Notes: a model not told the origin generated them from the sequence alone. DNA of 64,000 nt from Tatumella ptyseos ATCC 33301 (GCF_000735525.1 NZ_JMPR01000027.1:62001-126000); one strand, 5' to 3'. Shown: positions 1 to 9,850, counted from the first letter of the stretch. Made by a program: numbers and translations.

Positions 1-72
1 AAAACTGTTAGAGCCGAGGTCAATCGCCGCGAATTCCTGAGGCTTCGCGATTTTTTTATCTGTTTTTGGCAT
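1..72 (-). CDS. ppx: Exopolyphosphatase Ppx, N-terminal 24 residues only
   Basis: The complement of the first 72 bases opens with ATG at 72-70 and encodes a start that runs into AAIDLGSNSF, the N-terminal signature of the Ppx/GppA exopolyphosphatase family (phosphate-binding loop of the actin-like ATPase fold). The rest lies outside the window. It begins 5 bases after the ppk stop, as in the E. coli ppk-ppx operon, so the enzyme that makes polyphosphate and the one that degrades it would be co-transcribed. Confidence 0.85.
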   Translation of the reverse strand, partial: MPKTDKKIAKPQEFAAIDLGSNSF

Positions 73-77
73 AAATA

Positions 78-2138
78 TTATTCAGGTTGTTCCAGATTTT
101 TGATGTAGTCATAGATGGCCAGTTGTCCGCGGACTTTACGTCGGTTGCCTCTGGGCACATAACGATTACTCAGCTCTTTGTCGATGATCCTTGCCTTCAC
201 GGTATCACTGAACAGAATACCGATAATATCAAGAATGCGTTGTTTAATTTGCGGGTCAAGAATAATGACGGCCACTTCTATACGGTAATCAATATTACGC
301 GTCATCCAGTCTGCCGACGAGAGATAGACTTTTTTATCGCCGTCATTCTCGAAAACGTACACCCGGTCATGCTCAAGATAGCGATCCACGATACTGATCA
401 CACGGATGTTGGTACTGATGCCCGGTAAATCCGGGATCAGCGAACACATTCCGCGGACCAGTAAATTTACTTTTACGCCGGCACCGGAGGCTGCATACAG
501 GCGGTCTACCAGACCTTTATCCACCAGGTTATTAATCTTCAGGGTGATCCCTGCAGGTTTACCTGCCTGTGCATTAACGATTTCCTGATCGACCAGCTTA
601 TAAAGCATACGCCGTGAGTTTTGCGGCGACACCATCAGGTAATCGAAAGAGACGGGGCGGTAAGGGTTCTCAATAAAGTTAAACACCCGCCGTACTTCAT
701 TGGTGATGCGGGCATCAGAGGTTAACAGCGAGTAATCCGTATAAAGGCGGGCTGTCTTTTCGTTAAAGTTACCGGTACCGATATGGGCATAACGGATAAC
801 GTCTTCCCCTTCGCGGCGGGAAATCAGAAACAGTTTGGCGTGGATTTTTAAGCCAGGCGCAGAGAAAATGACATGCACTCCGGCTTCGGTCAGGCGTTTT
901 GCCCAATAAATATTGGCGGCCTCGTCAAAACGAGCCTGCAGTTCGACCACGACCGTCACTTTTTTACCGTTGTGTGCCGCATGGATCATGGCCTCCATGA
1001 TCCGTGAATTTTTGGCAACACGGTAAATATTGATTTTGATAGATAAGACCGCCGGGTCAAAAGACGCCTGACGCAGGAACTCCAGCACATGCTCAAACGT
1101 GTGGTAGGGGTAATAGAGCAGGATGTCCCGCGCGCGTACAGCATCAAAACCGTTGCGGAATCCGTTAAACCCCCGATGACGAATAGGCGGCAAGGGCTTA
1201 TTTTCCAGATTACGCTGGCCGACATTCGGGAACTGGATAAAATCTTTAAAATTATGATATCGGCCGCCCGCCAGAATAGAGTCCTGGTTGGAGACGGAGA
1301 GTTTTTCGCACAGCAGTTCCACCATTTCTGCCGGCATATCACGCTGGTAGACAAAACGTACCGGCTCGGCCGTCAGACGCTGTTTCAGGCTGGATGACAT
1401 CAGCTCAAGCAGGCTGGATTCCATTTCGGTCACCAGGTCATACTCCGCATCACGCGTCATCTTCATGGAGTAGGCATTCAGTTCGTCGTAATCGAAAAAG
1501 CCTTTAAAGATTTCGTTCAGACAGTAACGCAGAATATTATCCAGCAGGATCATCGGCTTCCGTCTGCGCGGTGGTTCGGCCGGCAGATTGATGAAGCGCG
1601 GTACTTTATCTGACGGGATCTCCAGCAGCGCATAGCGTTTACGGCTGCCACGGATCAGTTCCACCGCCAGATAGGTATAGTCATCTTTCAGAAACTGAGT
1701 GAGATCGGTATCGCTGTTAATCAGGATAGGGGTGACATGCGGGCGCAGGTGCTGGCGGAAATAATTCCGCAGCCAGATTTGCTGATTCGGGGAAAGCTGC
1801 CGCTCGTTGATCAGGAAAATCTGGTTGCGGGCCATTTCCAGCAGTAATTCATTATAAAGATGGTCGAACTCCTGATCGGCTTTCAAAACCCGCTGCTGAA
1901 TTTTTTTCAGCAAATGGCGCGGCACAGTGACGGAACCTTGTTCCTCACCAATCAGAATACGGCGTTTAAGATCAGCAAAGCGGACTTTATAAAACTCATC
2001 CAGATTGCTGGAATAAATCCCCAGAAAGCGCATACGCTCAATTAACGGGTTCAGTTTATCCGCCGCTTCCTGCAGTACCCGTTCATTAAAGGATAACCAG
2101 CTTAATTCTTTCTCTATGTACAGTTTTTCCTGACCCAT
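78..2138 (-). CDS. ppk: Polyphosphate kinase 1
   Basis: Reversibly transfers the ATP gamma-phosphate to growing inorganic polyphosphate at the inner membrane. The 686-residue product has the usual length of Ppk1 (E. coli 688). The N-terminus reads [17 protein letters not shown], as expected for the family. The phospholipase-D-like catalytic half contains KIHAKLFL with the phospho-accepting His near residue 433 and a second conserved His near residue 590 ([11 protein letters not shown]). ppx follows after 5 bases, pointing to one transcript and translational coupling. No truncation or lost key residue is visible. Confidence 0.97.
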   Translation of the reverse strand: MGQEKLYIEKELSWLSFNERVLQEAADKLNPLIERMRFLGIYSSNLDEFYKVRFADLKRRILIGEEQGSVTVPRHLLKKIQQRVLKADQEFDHLYNELLLEMARNQIFLINERQLSPNQQIWLRNYFRQHLRPHVTPILINSDTDLTQFLKDDYTYLAVELIRGSRKRYALLEIPSDKVPRFINLPAEPPRRRKPMILLDNILRYCLNEIFKGFFDYDELNAYSMKMTRDAEYDLVTEMESSLLELMSSSLKQRLTAEPVRFVYQRDMPAEMVELLCEKLSVSNQDSILAGGRYHNFKDFIQFPNVGQRNLENKPLPPIRHRGFNGFRNGFDAVRARDILLYYPYHTFEHVLEFLRQASFDPAVLSIKINIYRVAKNSRIMEAMIHAAHNGKKVTVVVELQARFDEAANIYWAKRLTEAGVHVIFSAPGLKIHAKLFLISRREGEDVIRYAHIGTGNFNEKTARLYTDYSLLTSDARITNEVRRVFNFIENPYRPVSFDYLMVSPQNSRRMLYKLVDQEIVNAQAGKPAGITLKINNLVDKGLVDRLYAASGAGVKVNLLVRGMCSLIPDLPGISTNIRVISIVDRYLEHDRVYVFENDGDKKVYLSSADWMTRNIDYRIEVAVIILDPQIKQRILDIIGILFSDTVKARIIDKELSNRYVPRGNRRKVRGQLAIYDYIKNLEQPE

Positions 2139-2263
2139 TACGACTCCGTATCACTCTGACAGAACTCCGGCCCCAGTGTCTCGTCACATTATGGCGAGAA
2201 TATGGCAGAAATGTCCAATAGTGGTCAGTTTCCTTCGGGGACGGTCAGAGGTTTGCCGGGAGA

Positions 2264-2293
2264 TTAAAAGAATTACGCTGCCGGAAGGCAGCG
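2264..2293 (-). terminator. Intrinsic terminator of purMN
   Basis: A 7-bp G+C-rich stem (2276-2282 with 2287-2293, GGAA loop on the + strand) lies just downstream of the purN stop. On the minus strand it is followed by a T-rich stretch reading TAATTCTTTT, as expected for a rho-independent terminator. Confidence 0.7.
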
Positions 2294-2301
2294 CAGAGAG
2301 A

Positions 2302-2952
2302 TTAACGATAGGCGTGTTCCGGACAGTAACCGCCGGGCGGAAGAGGGGTATTATCCAGCCAGGCCTGATTATCACGCAGTGCCAGACGGCCCTCAAGGAA
2401 CCAGCGGATCACCCGCGGATACAGGGTGTGCTCTTCGGCTTTGACCCGGGCCTGTAACTGTTGTTCCGTTTCATCCCCTGAAACGGGGATCCTTGATTGC
2501 AGGATAACCGGTCCGCCATCCAGTTCCTCGGTGACAAAATGCACAGAAGACCCATGTTCGCTGTCACCGTTCTCCAGTACCTGGCGATGGGTATGTAACC
2601 CGGGATACGCCGGCAGAAGAGAAGGGTGGACGTTAATCATCCGTCCGGCATAACGTGCAACAAACTCCGGACTTAAAATGCGCATATAACCGGCCAGTAC
2701 GACCAGATCCGGATGAAAGTTATCAATTTCGGCCATCATCTGTCGATCAAATTGCTGACGGTCAGCAAAAGCGGACGGGTCAAGTGACAGGGCTGGGATA
2801 CCGGCCTGGCGGGCATAATCAAGGCCGCCTGCGCTGGCCTTGTTACTGACGACGGCGGAAATCTCTGCCGCCAGCAGACCTGACCTGCAGGCATGAATAA
2901 TTGCCTGCAGGTTACTGCCGGTTCCTGAGATCAGGATAACCAGCTTTTTCAT
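2302..2952 (-). CDS. purN: Phosphoribosylglycinamide formyltransferase PurN
   Basis: Transfers a formyl group from 10-formyltetrahydrofolate to GAR, the third step of de novo purine synthesis. The product is about 216 residues (E. coli 212). It has the Rossmann start LVILISGTGSNLQA and the catalytic block INVHPSLLPAYPGLHTH containing the Asn and His of the family, followed by SVHFVTEELDGGPVI carrying the catalytic Asp. The ATG at 2952 overlaps the purM stop (TGATG). A GTG one codon earlier is the alternative start. It is the second gene of a purMN operon. Confidence 0.95.
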   Translation of the reverse strand: MKKLVILISGTGSNLQAIIHACRSGLLAAEISAVVSNKASAGGLDYARQAGIPALSLDPSAFADRQQFDRQMMAEIDNFHPDLVVLAGYMRILSPEFVARYAGRMINVHPSLLPAYPGLHTHRQVLENGDSEHGSSVHFVTEELDGGPVILQSRIPVSGDETEQQLQARVKAEEHTLYPRVIRWFLEGRLALRDNQAWLDNTPLPPGGYCPEHAYR

Positions 2953-3992
2953 CACTTGATAATGACCTGCTCAGCAGAAGACTCCGCGGATTCAATCACC
3001 CCGATCTTCCACGCGTTCTCACCGGCATCCTGCAGGAGTTGCAGTGCTTTATCGGCATTCGCCGGGCTCAACGCGATAACCATACCGACACCACAGTTAA
3101 AGGTGCGATACATTTCATGGCGACTGACATTACCGGCCTGCTGTAACCAGGTAAATACGGCCGGCCATTGCCAGCTGGATTCATCAATTACAGCACAGGT
3201 ATTTTCAGGCAATACACGTGGGATATTTTCCCAGAATCCGCCGCCGGTCAGGTGGGCTATCGCATGCACGTCAACCTGTTCAATCAGGCTGAGAATATTT
3301 TTGACGTAAATGCGGGTCGGTTCCAGCAGATGATCGGCCAGAGATTTACCTTCCAGTTGTTGCACAACCGGGTCGGTCTGGCTGACTTCCAGAATTTTAC
3401 GGACCAGAGAATATCCGTTTGAGTGCGGACCGCTTGACCCCAGGGCCAGTAATACATCACCTTCACTGACTTTACTGCCATCAATGATTTCTGACTTTTC
3501 CACCACTCCGACACAGAAACCAGCGACATCGTAATCTTCACCGTGGTACATGCCCGGCATTTCAGCGGTTTCACCGCCGACGAGTGCACATCCTGACTGC
3601 GAACAACCCTCGGCGATGCCGGTGATCACGGCAGCAGCAGTATCGACATCCAGCTTACCGGTGGCGTAGTAATCCAGGAAAAATAAGGGCTCAGCCCCCT
3701 GAACCACCAGGTCGTTGACACACATGGCGACCAGGTCAACCCCGATATGGTCATGACGTTTCAGGTCCATTGCCAGACGCAATTTCGTTCCTACACCATC
3801 AGTACCTGAAACCAGGATTGGCTCGCGGTATTTTTGCGGTAAAGCACAAAGTGCACCAAAGCCTCCGAGGCCTCCCATCACTTCCGGGCGGCGGGTTTTT
3901 TTTACAACCCCTTTAATTCGGTCAACCAGAGTATTACCGGCATCAATATCAACACCGGCATCTTTATAACTGAGAGTCGTTTTGTCGGTCAC
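2952..3992 (-). CDS. purM: Phosphoribosylformylglycinamidine cyclo-ligase PurM (AIR synthetase)
   Basis: ATP-dependent closure of FGAM to AIR, the fifth step of purine synthesis. The 346-residue protein matches the family length (E. coli 345). It begins [19 protein letters not shown] and contains the glycine-rich segments [14 protein letters not shown] and [12 protein letters not shown] typical of the PurM/ThiL fold. The start codon is GTG, preceded by a GGGGA ribosome-binding sequence; I recall the E. coli gene also using GTG. It overlaps purN and is divergent from upp, with a PurR-type operator between them. Confidence 0.96.
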   Translation of the reverse strand: MTDKTTLSYKDAGVDIDAGNTLVDRIKGVVKKTRRPEVMGGLGGFGALCALPQKYREPILVSGTDGVGTKLRLAMDLKRHDHIGVDLVAMCVNDLVVQGAEPLFFLDYYATGKLDVDTAAAVITGIAEGCSQSGCALVGGETAEMPGMYHGEDYDVAGFCVGVVEKSEIIDGSKVSEGDVLLALGSSGPHSNGYSLVRKILEVSQTDPVVQQLEGKSLADHLLEPTRIYVKNILSLIEQVDVHAIAHLTGGGFWENIPRVLPENTCAVIDESSWQWPAVFTWLQQAGNVSRHEMYRTFNCGVGMVIALSPANADKALQLLQDAGENAWKIGVIESAESSAEQVIIK

Positions 3993-4056
3993 TGCAGATT
4001 CCCCACGCGAATTGCGGTTGGTGGTTTTAATAGAGCGCGGCTATTCTAGCAGTGCA

Positions 4057-4072
4057 GGCAAACGTTTGCGAG
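4057..4072. promoter_or_regulatory. PurR operator upstream of purM
   Basis: The palindrome GCAAACGTTTGC (4059-4070) sits within a 16-base match to the PurR consensus ACGCAAACGTTTKCNT. It lies 65-80 bases before the purM start and overlaps the -35 position of a minus-strand promoter whose -10 reads TAGAAT (4048-4043). Repression of purMN by PurR with hypoxanthine or guanine is established in E. coli; operation here is inferred. Confidence 0.85.
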
Positions 4073-4185
4073 TCTGTTGTTCACCTCTCCTCTCTGTTCG
4101 TAAAACCGATCGGTGATTTTATTTTTTTTAAAAATCTGTGACTCAGATTTTGATTAAGTCAGTATCCGATTTTCGTAAAAAACGA

Positions 4186-4207
4186 TATAATCCGACGATT
4201 TTTTTTT
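4186..4207 (+). promoter_or_regulatory. upp promoter with initially transcribed T tract
   Basis: A perfect -10 box TATAAT (4186-4191) is followed after five bases by GA and nine T residues (4199-4207). The -35 region is weak. In E. coli, upp starts at a GA followed by a long T run, and UTP-dependent reiterative transcription there lowers upp expression when UTP is high. The same architecture is seen here, so pyrimidine control by transcript slippage is likely. Confidence 0.75.
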
Positions 4208-4234
4208 AGCTCAATGCGTTCCGGGAGAAGAATA

Positions 4235-4861
4235 ATGAAGATCGTGGAAGTCAGACACCCCCTGGTCAGACATAAGTTAGGCCTGATGCGTGAACATGAT
4301 GTCAGCACTAAACGTTTTCGTGAATTAGCCTCTGAAGTCGCAAGTCTGCTGACCTATGAAGCGACGGCGGGGCTGGAAACGGAGGTCGTGACGATTGAAG
4401 GCTGGAATGGCCCGGTAGAGATTGACCAGATTAAAGGTAAAAAAATTACGGTGGTTCCTATCCTGCGGGCAGGGCTGGGAATGATGGACGGGGTGCTGGA
4501 ACATATCCCGAGTGCCAGGATCAGTGTGGTAGGGGTTTATCGTGACGAAAAAACCCTTGAGCCTGTGCCTTACTTCCAGAAGCTGGTGTCCAATATCGAA
4601 GAACGTATGGCGCTGGTGGTTGATCCGATGCTGGCGACCGGGGGTTCCATGATTGCCACTATCGATCTGCTGAAGCAGTCTGGCTGTGAATCCATTAAAG
4701 TTCTGGTGCTGGTGGCAGCTCCTGAAGGGATTGAGGCATTGGAAAAAGCGCATCCGGATGTTGAGCTGTATACCGCGTCCATCGATCAGGGCCTGAATGA
4801 ACACGGATACATTATTCCGGGACTCGGCGATGCAGGCGATAAAATCTTCGGGACGAAGTAA
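4235..4861 (+). CDS. upp: Uracil phosphoribosyltransferase
   Basis: Converts uracil and PRPP to UMP in pyrimidine salvage. The protein starting [16 protein letters not shown] is 208 residues, the same as E. coli Upp. The PRPP-binding motif [11 protein letters not shown] and the C-terminal uracil-binding segment [14 protein letters not shown] are intact. The start at 4235 is chosen because GGGAGAAG lies immediately upstream; an in-frame ATG at 4214 would add seven unsupported residues. The uracil permease gene follows 242 bases downstream. Confidence 0.97.
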   Translation: MKIVEVRHPLVRHKLGLMREHDVSTKRFRELASEVASLLTYEATAGLETEVVTIEGWNGPVEIDQIKGKKITVVPILRAGLGMMDGVLEHIPSARISVVGVYRDEKTLEPVPYFQKLVSNIEERMALVVDPMLATGGSMIATIDLLKQSGCESIKVLVLVAAPEGIEALEKAHPDVELYTASIDQGLNEHGYIIPGLGDAGDKIFGTK

Positions 4862-5044
4862 GTCCGGGAGTGCGGGGCATGGGCAGGGTAACGCTTTCTG
4901 CCCCCGGAAGGGGCGGGCACCGTCGGGTTCTGATGAACGGGACGGGGCCGGTATAGTATCGGGGGGGCACTTCGGCGCCTCTGGCCCGCAGTGGCTGCAT
5001 CTTTTTTTTCGCCGGAAGCTGCCGGTAAAAGTTTATTTGTTCTG

Positions 5045-5067
5045 ACCGACGTGATGTCGGTTTTTTT
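5045..5067 (+). terminator. Intrinsic terminator or attenuator before uraA
   Basis: ACCGAC (5045-5050) pairs with GTCGGT (5056-5061) across a five-base loop, and seven T residues follow (5061-5067). It ends 36 bases before the uraA start. Because upp and uraA are co-directional, it may end upp transcripts or regulate read-through into uraA. Confidence 0.6.
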
Positions 5068-5103
5068 ATGTCCGGTAAAAATAAAAATTAAGGGGATGAA
5101 GAA

Positions 5104-6375
5104 ATGACACGGCGTACGATAGAAGTGAATGAAAGACCACCGCTACTGCAGACGATTCCGCTGAGTCTGCAGCATTTGTTTGCCATGTTCGGGGCGACGG
5201 TGCTGGTACCGATATTGTTTCACGTGAACCCGGCGACTATTTTATTATTCAATGGGCTGGGTACCTTACTGTATCTGTTCATCTGTAAAGGAAAAATCCC
5301 GGCATATCTGGGGTCCAGCTTTGCGTTTATTTCCCCCGTTTTACTGCTGCTGCCTCAGGGATATGACCTGGCGCTGGGCGGCTTTATTCTGTGCGGGGTC
5401 TTATTTTGTCTGGTGGCGTTAATCGTCAAAAAAGCCGGGACGGGCTGGCTGAATGTGATGTTTCCTCCCGCTGCCATGGGGGCGATTATTGCCATTATCG
5501 GTTTAGAACTGGCCAGTGTTGCTGCCGGTATGGCCGGTTTATTACCGGCGAACGGCGCGCTGATGGATAATAAAACGGTGCTGGTTTCGCTGGTCACACT
5601 CGGTGTCACGGTGTTCGGCTCAATTCTGTTCCGGGGCTTCCTGGCAATTATCCCGATCCTGATTGGCGTCGTCGCCGGCTATGTATTGGCTTCGTTCCTG
5701 GGCATGGTGAACTGGTCTGCGGTAGAGCAAGCCCCCTGGCTGGCATTACCGACGTTCTATAAACCGCGTTTTGAATGGGCTGCGATGCTGACTATCCTGC
5801 CGGCGGCGCTGGTGGTGATTGCTGAGCATGTCGGTCACCTGGTGGTCACGGCGAATATTGTGAAACGCGACCTGATAAAGGACCCGGGCCTGCACCGTTC
5901 GATGTTCGCCAACGGCCTGTCAACGGTCATCTCCGGCTTTTTTGGTTCCACACCCAATACCACTTACGGTGAGAATATCGGTGTGATGGCGATCACCCGG
6001 GTTTACAGTACCTGGGTGATTGGCGGGGCCGCGATTATCGCCATCTGTCTGTCCTGTGTCGGTAAACTTGCGGCGCTGATCCAGGCGATCCCGGTCCCGG
6101 TGATGGGGGGAGTGTCGCTGCTGTTATACGGAGTGATTGCTGCGTCCGGGGTTCGTGTGCTGATCGATGCCAAAGTCGATTACAGCAATGCAAAAAACCT
6201 GATGCTGACCGCGATTATCCTGATCATCGGGGTCAGCGGTGCGAAAATACAGGTGGGTGCTGTCGAACTGAAAGGCATGGCGCTGGCAACGATTGTCGGG
6301 GTGATCCTGAGTGTTATTTTCCATCTTATCGATGTGCTGCGCCCTGAAAAGGACGATGCCGTCGGGACAAGTTGA
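5104..6375 (+). CDS. uraA: Uracil permease UraA (NCS2 family)
   Basis: Proton-coupled uracil importer of the inner membrane. The 423-residue product matches UraA length and shows a run of about 12-14 hydrophobic segments. Family signatures include LQHLFAMFGATVLVP near residues 23-37, the substrate-site glutamate in VVIAEHVGH, and SGFFGSTPNTTYGEN. An AAGGGGATG ribosome-binding region precedes the ATG. It follows upp, so import and phosphoribosylation of uracil are linked. A terminator-like hairpin just upstream may control its expression. Confidence 0.96.
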   Translation: MTRRTIEVNERPPLLQTIPLSLQHLFAMFGATVLVPILFHVNPATILLFNGLGTLLYLFICKGKIPAYLGSSFAFISPVLLLLPQGYDLALGGFILCGVLFCLVALIVKKAGTGWLNVMFPPAAMGAIIAIIGLELASVAAGMAGLLPANGALMDNKTVLVSLVTLGVTVFGSILFRGFLAIIPILIGVVAGYVLASFLGMVNWSAVEQAPWLALPTFYKPRFEWAAMLTILPAALVVIAEHVGHLVVTANIVKRDLIKDPGLHRSMFANGLSTVISGFFGSTPNTTYGENIGVMAITRVYSTWVIGGAAIIAICLSCVGKLAALIQAIPVPVMGGVSLLLYGVIAASGVRVLIDAKVDYSNAKNLMLTAIILIIGVSGAKIQVGAVELKGMALATIVGVILSVIFHLIDVLRPEKDDAVGTS

Positions 6376-6391
6376 TCCGTTAATCTGTCAT

Positions 6392-6414
6392 CGGACAGCC
6401 CTGCGGGTTGTCCG
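6392..6414 (+). terminator. Hairpin after uraA
   Basis: A 10-bp stem with one G-T pair (6392-6401 with 6405-6414, TGC loop) lies 16 bases past the uraA stop. No T run follows, so it could be a weak terminator or an mRNA 3' stabilising hairpin. Confidence 0.4.
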
Positions 6415-6479
6415 GTTCATCTCCGCGGGAAACTTGTGATAGACTGAGCGCGTTTTTTGCCATTTATGCTGAGGTGCAC

Positions 6480-7181
6480 CTGAACACGCCGGCGCAATTG
6501 TCTTTGCCGCTTTACCTGCCTGACGATGAAACCTTTGCCAGTTTCTGGCCAGGGGCCAACTCGTCGCTACTCGCTGCGCTCAAAGGAGCGTTAACACAGC
6601 AACATGGCGGCTATCTCTATTTCTGGTCACGTGAAGGCGGGGGACGGAGCCATTTACTGCATGCAGCCTGTGCCGAGATATCCTCACGGGATGAAGCGGT
6701 AGGTTATGTGCCGCTTGATAAACGGACCTGGTTTGTCCCGGAGGTTCTGGAAGGGATGGAGCATCTGGCGCTGGTCTGCATCGATAATATCGAATGTATT
6801 GCCGGTGATGAAGACTGGGAGATGGCCATTTTCGATCTCTATAACCGGATCCTGGAAACCGGGAAAACCCGCTTACTGATCACCGGTGATCGGCCACCGA
6901 GGCAGCTGAACCTGAAATTAGCCGATTTGGCATCCCGTCTCGACTGGGGCCAGATCTACCGTTTGCAGCCTTTGTCAGACGATGAAAAATTACAGGCCAT
7001 GCAGTTACGTGCAGGGTTAAGAGGGTTTGAACTGCCGGAAGATGTCGGCCGTTTTCTGCTCAAACGCCTCGACCGGGAAATGCGCACGTTGTTTGAAACG
7101 CTGGACAGGTTAGATCATGCCTCTATTACTGCCCAGCGTAAACTGACGATCCCTTTCGTGAAGGAAACGCTCAGTCTTTAG
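6480..7181 (+). CDS. hda: DnaA regulatory inactivator Hda
   Basis: With the DNA-loaded sliding clamp, Hda stimulates ATP hydrolysis by DnaA and so prevents re-initiation of replication. The N-terminus [10 protein letters not shown] carries the clamp-binding motif QLSLPL, and the rest is a AAA+ domain homologous to DnaA domain III. Conserved blocks include [10 protein letters not shown] (P-loop region), [13 protein letters not shown] and [11 protein letters not shown] with the arginine finger. The start is placed at CTG 6480-6482: it gives 233 residues as in E. coli, where translation is reported to begin at CTG, and GAGGTG lies just before it. An in-frame GTG at 6474 is the alternative. The gene ends overlapping the convergent yfgD. 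Confidence 0.93.
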   Translation: MNTPAQLSLPLYLPDDETFASFWPGANSSLLAALKGALTQQHGGYLYFWSREGGGRSHLLHAACAEISSRDEAVGYVPLDKRTWFVPEVLEGMEHLALVCIDNIECIAGDEDWEMAIFDLYNRILETGKTRLLITGDRPPRQLNLKLADLASRLDWGQIYRLQPLSDDEKLQAMQLRAGLRGFELPEDVGRFLLKRLDREMRTLFETLDRLDHASITAQRKLTIPFVKETLSL

Positions 7182-7534
7182 CAATCCAGGATTTCAAGAA
7201 CCTGCTCAGGAGGCCGGCCCAGACGGGCCCGGTCACCGTTGACTACCAGTGGCCGCTCAATCAGTTTCGGATGGCTTGCCATCGCTGCCAGTAACTGATC
7301 CTCCGTCAATGTCTTATCGGCCAGCCCCAGAGTTTTATAGATTTCTTCATTACGCCGCATCAGCTGGCGGGGTTCACTGAATCCGGCCGCGGCTAACAGT
7401 TGTTTCAGTGTTTCCGGTGACGGAGGGGATTCAAGGTAGAGAATAATTTCCGGCTCGATCCCCCGTTGTTGCAGCAGACCGAGGGTCTCTCTGCTTTTGG
7501 AACAACGGGGGTTGTGATAAATCTGGATAGTCAT
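7178..7534 (-). CDS. yfgD: ArsC-family protein YfgD
   Basis: A 118-residue thioredoxin-fold protein of the arsenate reductase ArsC family. It has the N-terminal active-site motif [13 protein letters not shown] with Cys at residue 11 and the conserved ERPLVV strand near the C-terminus. Despite the family name, no arsR, arsB or other arsenic gene is nearby, so arsenate reduction is uncertain. It is separated from bepA by only 6 bases and is probably co-transcribed; its end overlaps the hda stop by 4 bases. Confidence 0.88.
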   Translation of the reverse strand: MTIQIYHNPRCSKSRETLGLLQQRGIEPEIILYLESPPSPETLKQLLAAAGFSEPRQLMRRNEEIYKTLGLADKTLTEDQLLAAMASHPKLIERPLVVNGDRARLGRPPEQVLEILDC

Positions 7535-7540
7535 AGGGCA

Positions 7541-9019
7541 TTAACCTTTCTGATACTGACGGAAACGTTGCTGTAACTGACGCAACTGATCGATACGGGC
7601 ATCATAACGTGCCTGTTTCAGGCTGCCAACGGGGACCTGTGCACTGGCACTGACCAGTGCGCGGATTGCCTGTTCCAGTTGTCCGTTCAGTGCCAGCCCC
7701 TGCGCCTGAGCAAATAACACTTCGTCACTGTCGCCCAATGCAGCATTTGCCTGCGTCAGGAGATCCCAGCCATTCGGGTCATCCGGATAACTCCAGGTAT
7801 AGCGATTCAGCAGGGTGCGGGCCTCACCGGGCTGGCCGGCTTCCAGACGGGCATTGGCCAGATTCAGCTGAATGACGGGGTTATTCTGTTGCTGACTATT
7901 CACCGATGTCAGTAATTTCACGGCGGCGGCCGGCTGTTTCAGACCGATGTCGATATCGCTCATGATATCCAGAAACCACAGGTTGTCCGGATGCTGCTGT
8001 AGCAGGGGCCGGATGATGTTTCCGGCATCACGGTATTTTTTTGCCTGCAGAAATAATACGGCTTTTCCGTACCGGGCGGCCAGTTGCTGACGCTGATTGC
8101 CTTTCGCATACTGGTCGAGCAGATCATCCAGTAGTCCGTTGCGTTGTCCCCCGGCCGGGCCATACATCCCTAACATCCGGACTTTGGCAAAGAAGAAGTC
8201 CTGTGACGAATGTACGACGACCGCGGGCATCTGATTTGCACGGTTTCGGGCATCGGCCAGCCGGCTATCCGGTAACGGGTGGGTCAGCAGAATTTCCGGG
8301 GGTTTGGAATCATAACGGGATAAATCTGCCAGTTTCTGCATAAAATCCGGCATCGCCTGCGGATCAAACCCGGCACGTTCCAGTACCTGAATACCAATAC
8401 GATCCGCTTCTTTTTCGTTTTGCTGGGTAAAACTAATGATCCCTTGCTGTGTCCCGGCCAGTGTTCCGGTGAGCGCAGCCATCCCGGCCTGCGGATTCGC
8501 CATGGCAAGCAGAATGGAACCCAGCGCTCCGACCCAGGTGAGAGGCGCGCTGCGTTTTTGTTCTTCCATGGCCCGGGCCAGGTGGCGTTGAGTCACATGC
8601 GATATTTCATGGGCCATGACCGAAGCCAGCTGGCTTTCGTTATCGGTATAACGAAACAGGGCAGAATGCAGCACCACATTACCGCCAAAGAAGGCAAACG
8701 CATTCAGCTCATCATTTTGGATCAGGTAAAAGTGGAACGGGGTTTTGACCGAATAAGCATGGGCCACCAGGCGCTGGCCCAGTGTGTTGATGTAATTATC
8801 CAGCAGCGGGTCATAGATTAGCGGTGCACTGTGGCGTAATTCACGAACGTAGAAGTCGCCCATCTGCAGTTCTTCATTAATCGACAGTGTGGCACCGGCG
8901 GTGGTACCGATATCCGGCAAGGTATCCGTCACATCGGCGGCACAGGCTGCCGGTAGGGATCCCCCGGCAGAGGCCATCAGTATCAGGGTTACCAGCGTAT
9001 TTCTTAACGAGAACGTCAT
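7541..9019 (-). CDS. bepA: Periplasmic metalloprotease/chaperone BepA
   Basis: Degrades or promotes maturation of outer-membrane proteins such as LptD. The product from ATG 9019 is 492 residues (E. coli 487), with a signal peptide (about residues 1-27, ending SLPAACA), an M48 peptidase domain containing [13 protein letters not shown] (HExxH zinc site), and the downstream zinc ligand Glu in NEKEADRIG. The C-terminal third has TPR-like helices. An in-frame start 25 codons earlier lacks ribosome-binding support. In E. coli perM separates this gene from the bcp region; here bcp follows directly. Confidence 0.95.
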   Translation of the reverse strand: MTFSLRNTLVTLILMASAGGSLPAACAADVTDTLPDIGTTAGATLSINEELQMGDFYVRELRHSAPLIYDPLLDNYINTLGQRLVAHAYSVKTPFHFYLIQNDELNAFAFFGGNVVLHSALFRYTDNESQLASVMAHEISHVTQRHLARAMEEQKRSAPLTWVGALGSILLAMANPQAGMAALTGTLAGTQQGIISFTQQNEKEADRIGIQVLERAGFDPQAMPDFMQKLADLSRYDSKPPEILLTHPLPDSRLADARNRANQMPAVVVHSSQDFFFAKVRMLGMYGPAGGQRNGLLDDLLDQYAKGNQRQQLAARYGKAVLFLQAKKYRDAGNIIRPLLQQHPDNLWFLDIMSDIDIGLKQPAAAVKLLTSVNSQQQNNPVIQLNLANARLEAGQPGEARTLLNRYTWSYPDDPNGWDLLTQANAALGDSDEVLFAQAQGLALNGQLEQAIRALVSASAQVPVGSLKQARYDARIDQLRQLQQRFRQYQKG

Positions 9020-9192
9020 TCTCCATCCCTGTTCATCAGCAGTGGAACAATACCCGGATACTGAGACAGGTTCGCCAGTTTCGCAACGGCTCATATCTGA
9101 ATCTGCGGTGTCGGCAAACGATGTCAGAGGGGGGCGTCATTAAGCGGGAGTATAACAGAGCGACTGTACGGGTGTGAGTCCCGTAATCAGAA

Positions 9193-9233
9193 GGTGTGAT
9201 ACCGGCGCAGAATGATGCCTGCGGTATCACACC
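9193..9233 (-). terminator. Hairpin between bcp and bepA
   Basis: An 11-bp perfect inverted repeat (GGTGTGATACC at 9193-9203 with its complement at 9223-9233) starts 7 bases past the bcp stop. The T run is weak (TTCTGATT on the minus strand). It probably ends the bcp transcript. Confidence 0.5.
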
Positions 9234-9239
9234 GGGGGA

Positions 9240-9704
9240 TCAGGATTGCAGGTAGTTCAGGATAATGTCGTGATGATTAGAGGTTTTAAAATCATCAAAG
9301 ACTTTTTCCACTGTCCCGTCAGCTGCAATCAGAAAACTGGTACGATGAATACCATCATAGGTTTTCCCCATAAATTTCTTCTCACCCCAAATTCCGAACT
9401 GCTCACAGACCTGGTGGTCTTCGTCGGACAACAGGGTGAAATTCAGTAATTCTTTTTCCGCAAAACGGGACAGCTTTTCCGGTTTATCGGTGCTGATCCC
9501 CAGTACCTGCACCCCCGCGCTGTTCAGGGCGGCCATATTGTCCCGCAAGCCACAGGCTTGTACCGTACATCCCGGGGTCATCGCTTTAGGGTAAAAGTAT
9601 ATAAGTACCCGCTCACCCTGGAAGTCGGTCAGGTTAACCTGTTCCCCGTCCTGATCAGGCAAGCTGAACAAAGGTGCTTTATCACCGGCTTTCAGTGGAT
9701 TCAT
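9240..9704 (-). CDS. bcp: Thioredoxin-dependent thiol peroxidase Bcp
   Basis: A cytoplasmic peroxiredoxin that reduces hydrogen and organic peroxides using thioredoxin. From ATG 9704 it has 154 residues (E. coli 156). The motif FYPKAMTPGCTVQAC holds the peroxidatic Cys near residue 46 and the resolving Cys five residues later. ISTDKPEKLSRFAEKE and GKTYDGIHRTSFLI are characteristic. A GTG one codon earlier is possible, but GGAG is better spaced for the ATG. Its upstream neighbour on the same strand is gcvR, 146 bases away. Confidence 0.95.
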   Translation of the reverse strand: MNPLKAGDKAPLFSLPDQDGEQVNLTDFQGERVLIYFYPKAMTPGCTVQACGLRDNMAALNSAGVQVLGISTDKPEKLSRFAEKELLNFTLLSDEDHQVCEQFGIWGEKKFMGKTYDGIHRTSFLIAADGTVEKVFDDFKTSNHHDIILNYLQS

Positions 9705-9850
9705 CACAACTCTCCGAACTTATCTCTGGGCTGTGTCAGCCCGTGGGTATTAAGATATCTGCTAACCTACCTTCGGAAAAAAGTCGCTACGGCACAAGTG
9801 CGTAAAATGCGCAATTTTCCCCGGGGCAGGTAACTTCCGGGCAGGTACTT

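Noticed and set aside
4797-5045. 82-codon frame overlapping the end of upp
   Set aside because: It starts inside upp in another frame, has no family resemblance, and ends at the terminator region. The leader frame from 4991 is the better candidate.
7178-7534. Arsenate reductase / arsenic resistance
   Set aside because: YfgD and YffB have the ArsC fold, but no ars genes are nearby, so the arsenic role is not supported.
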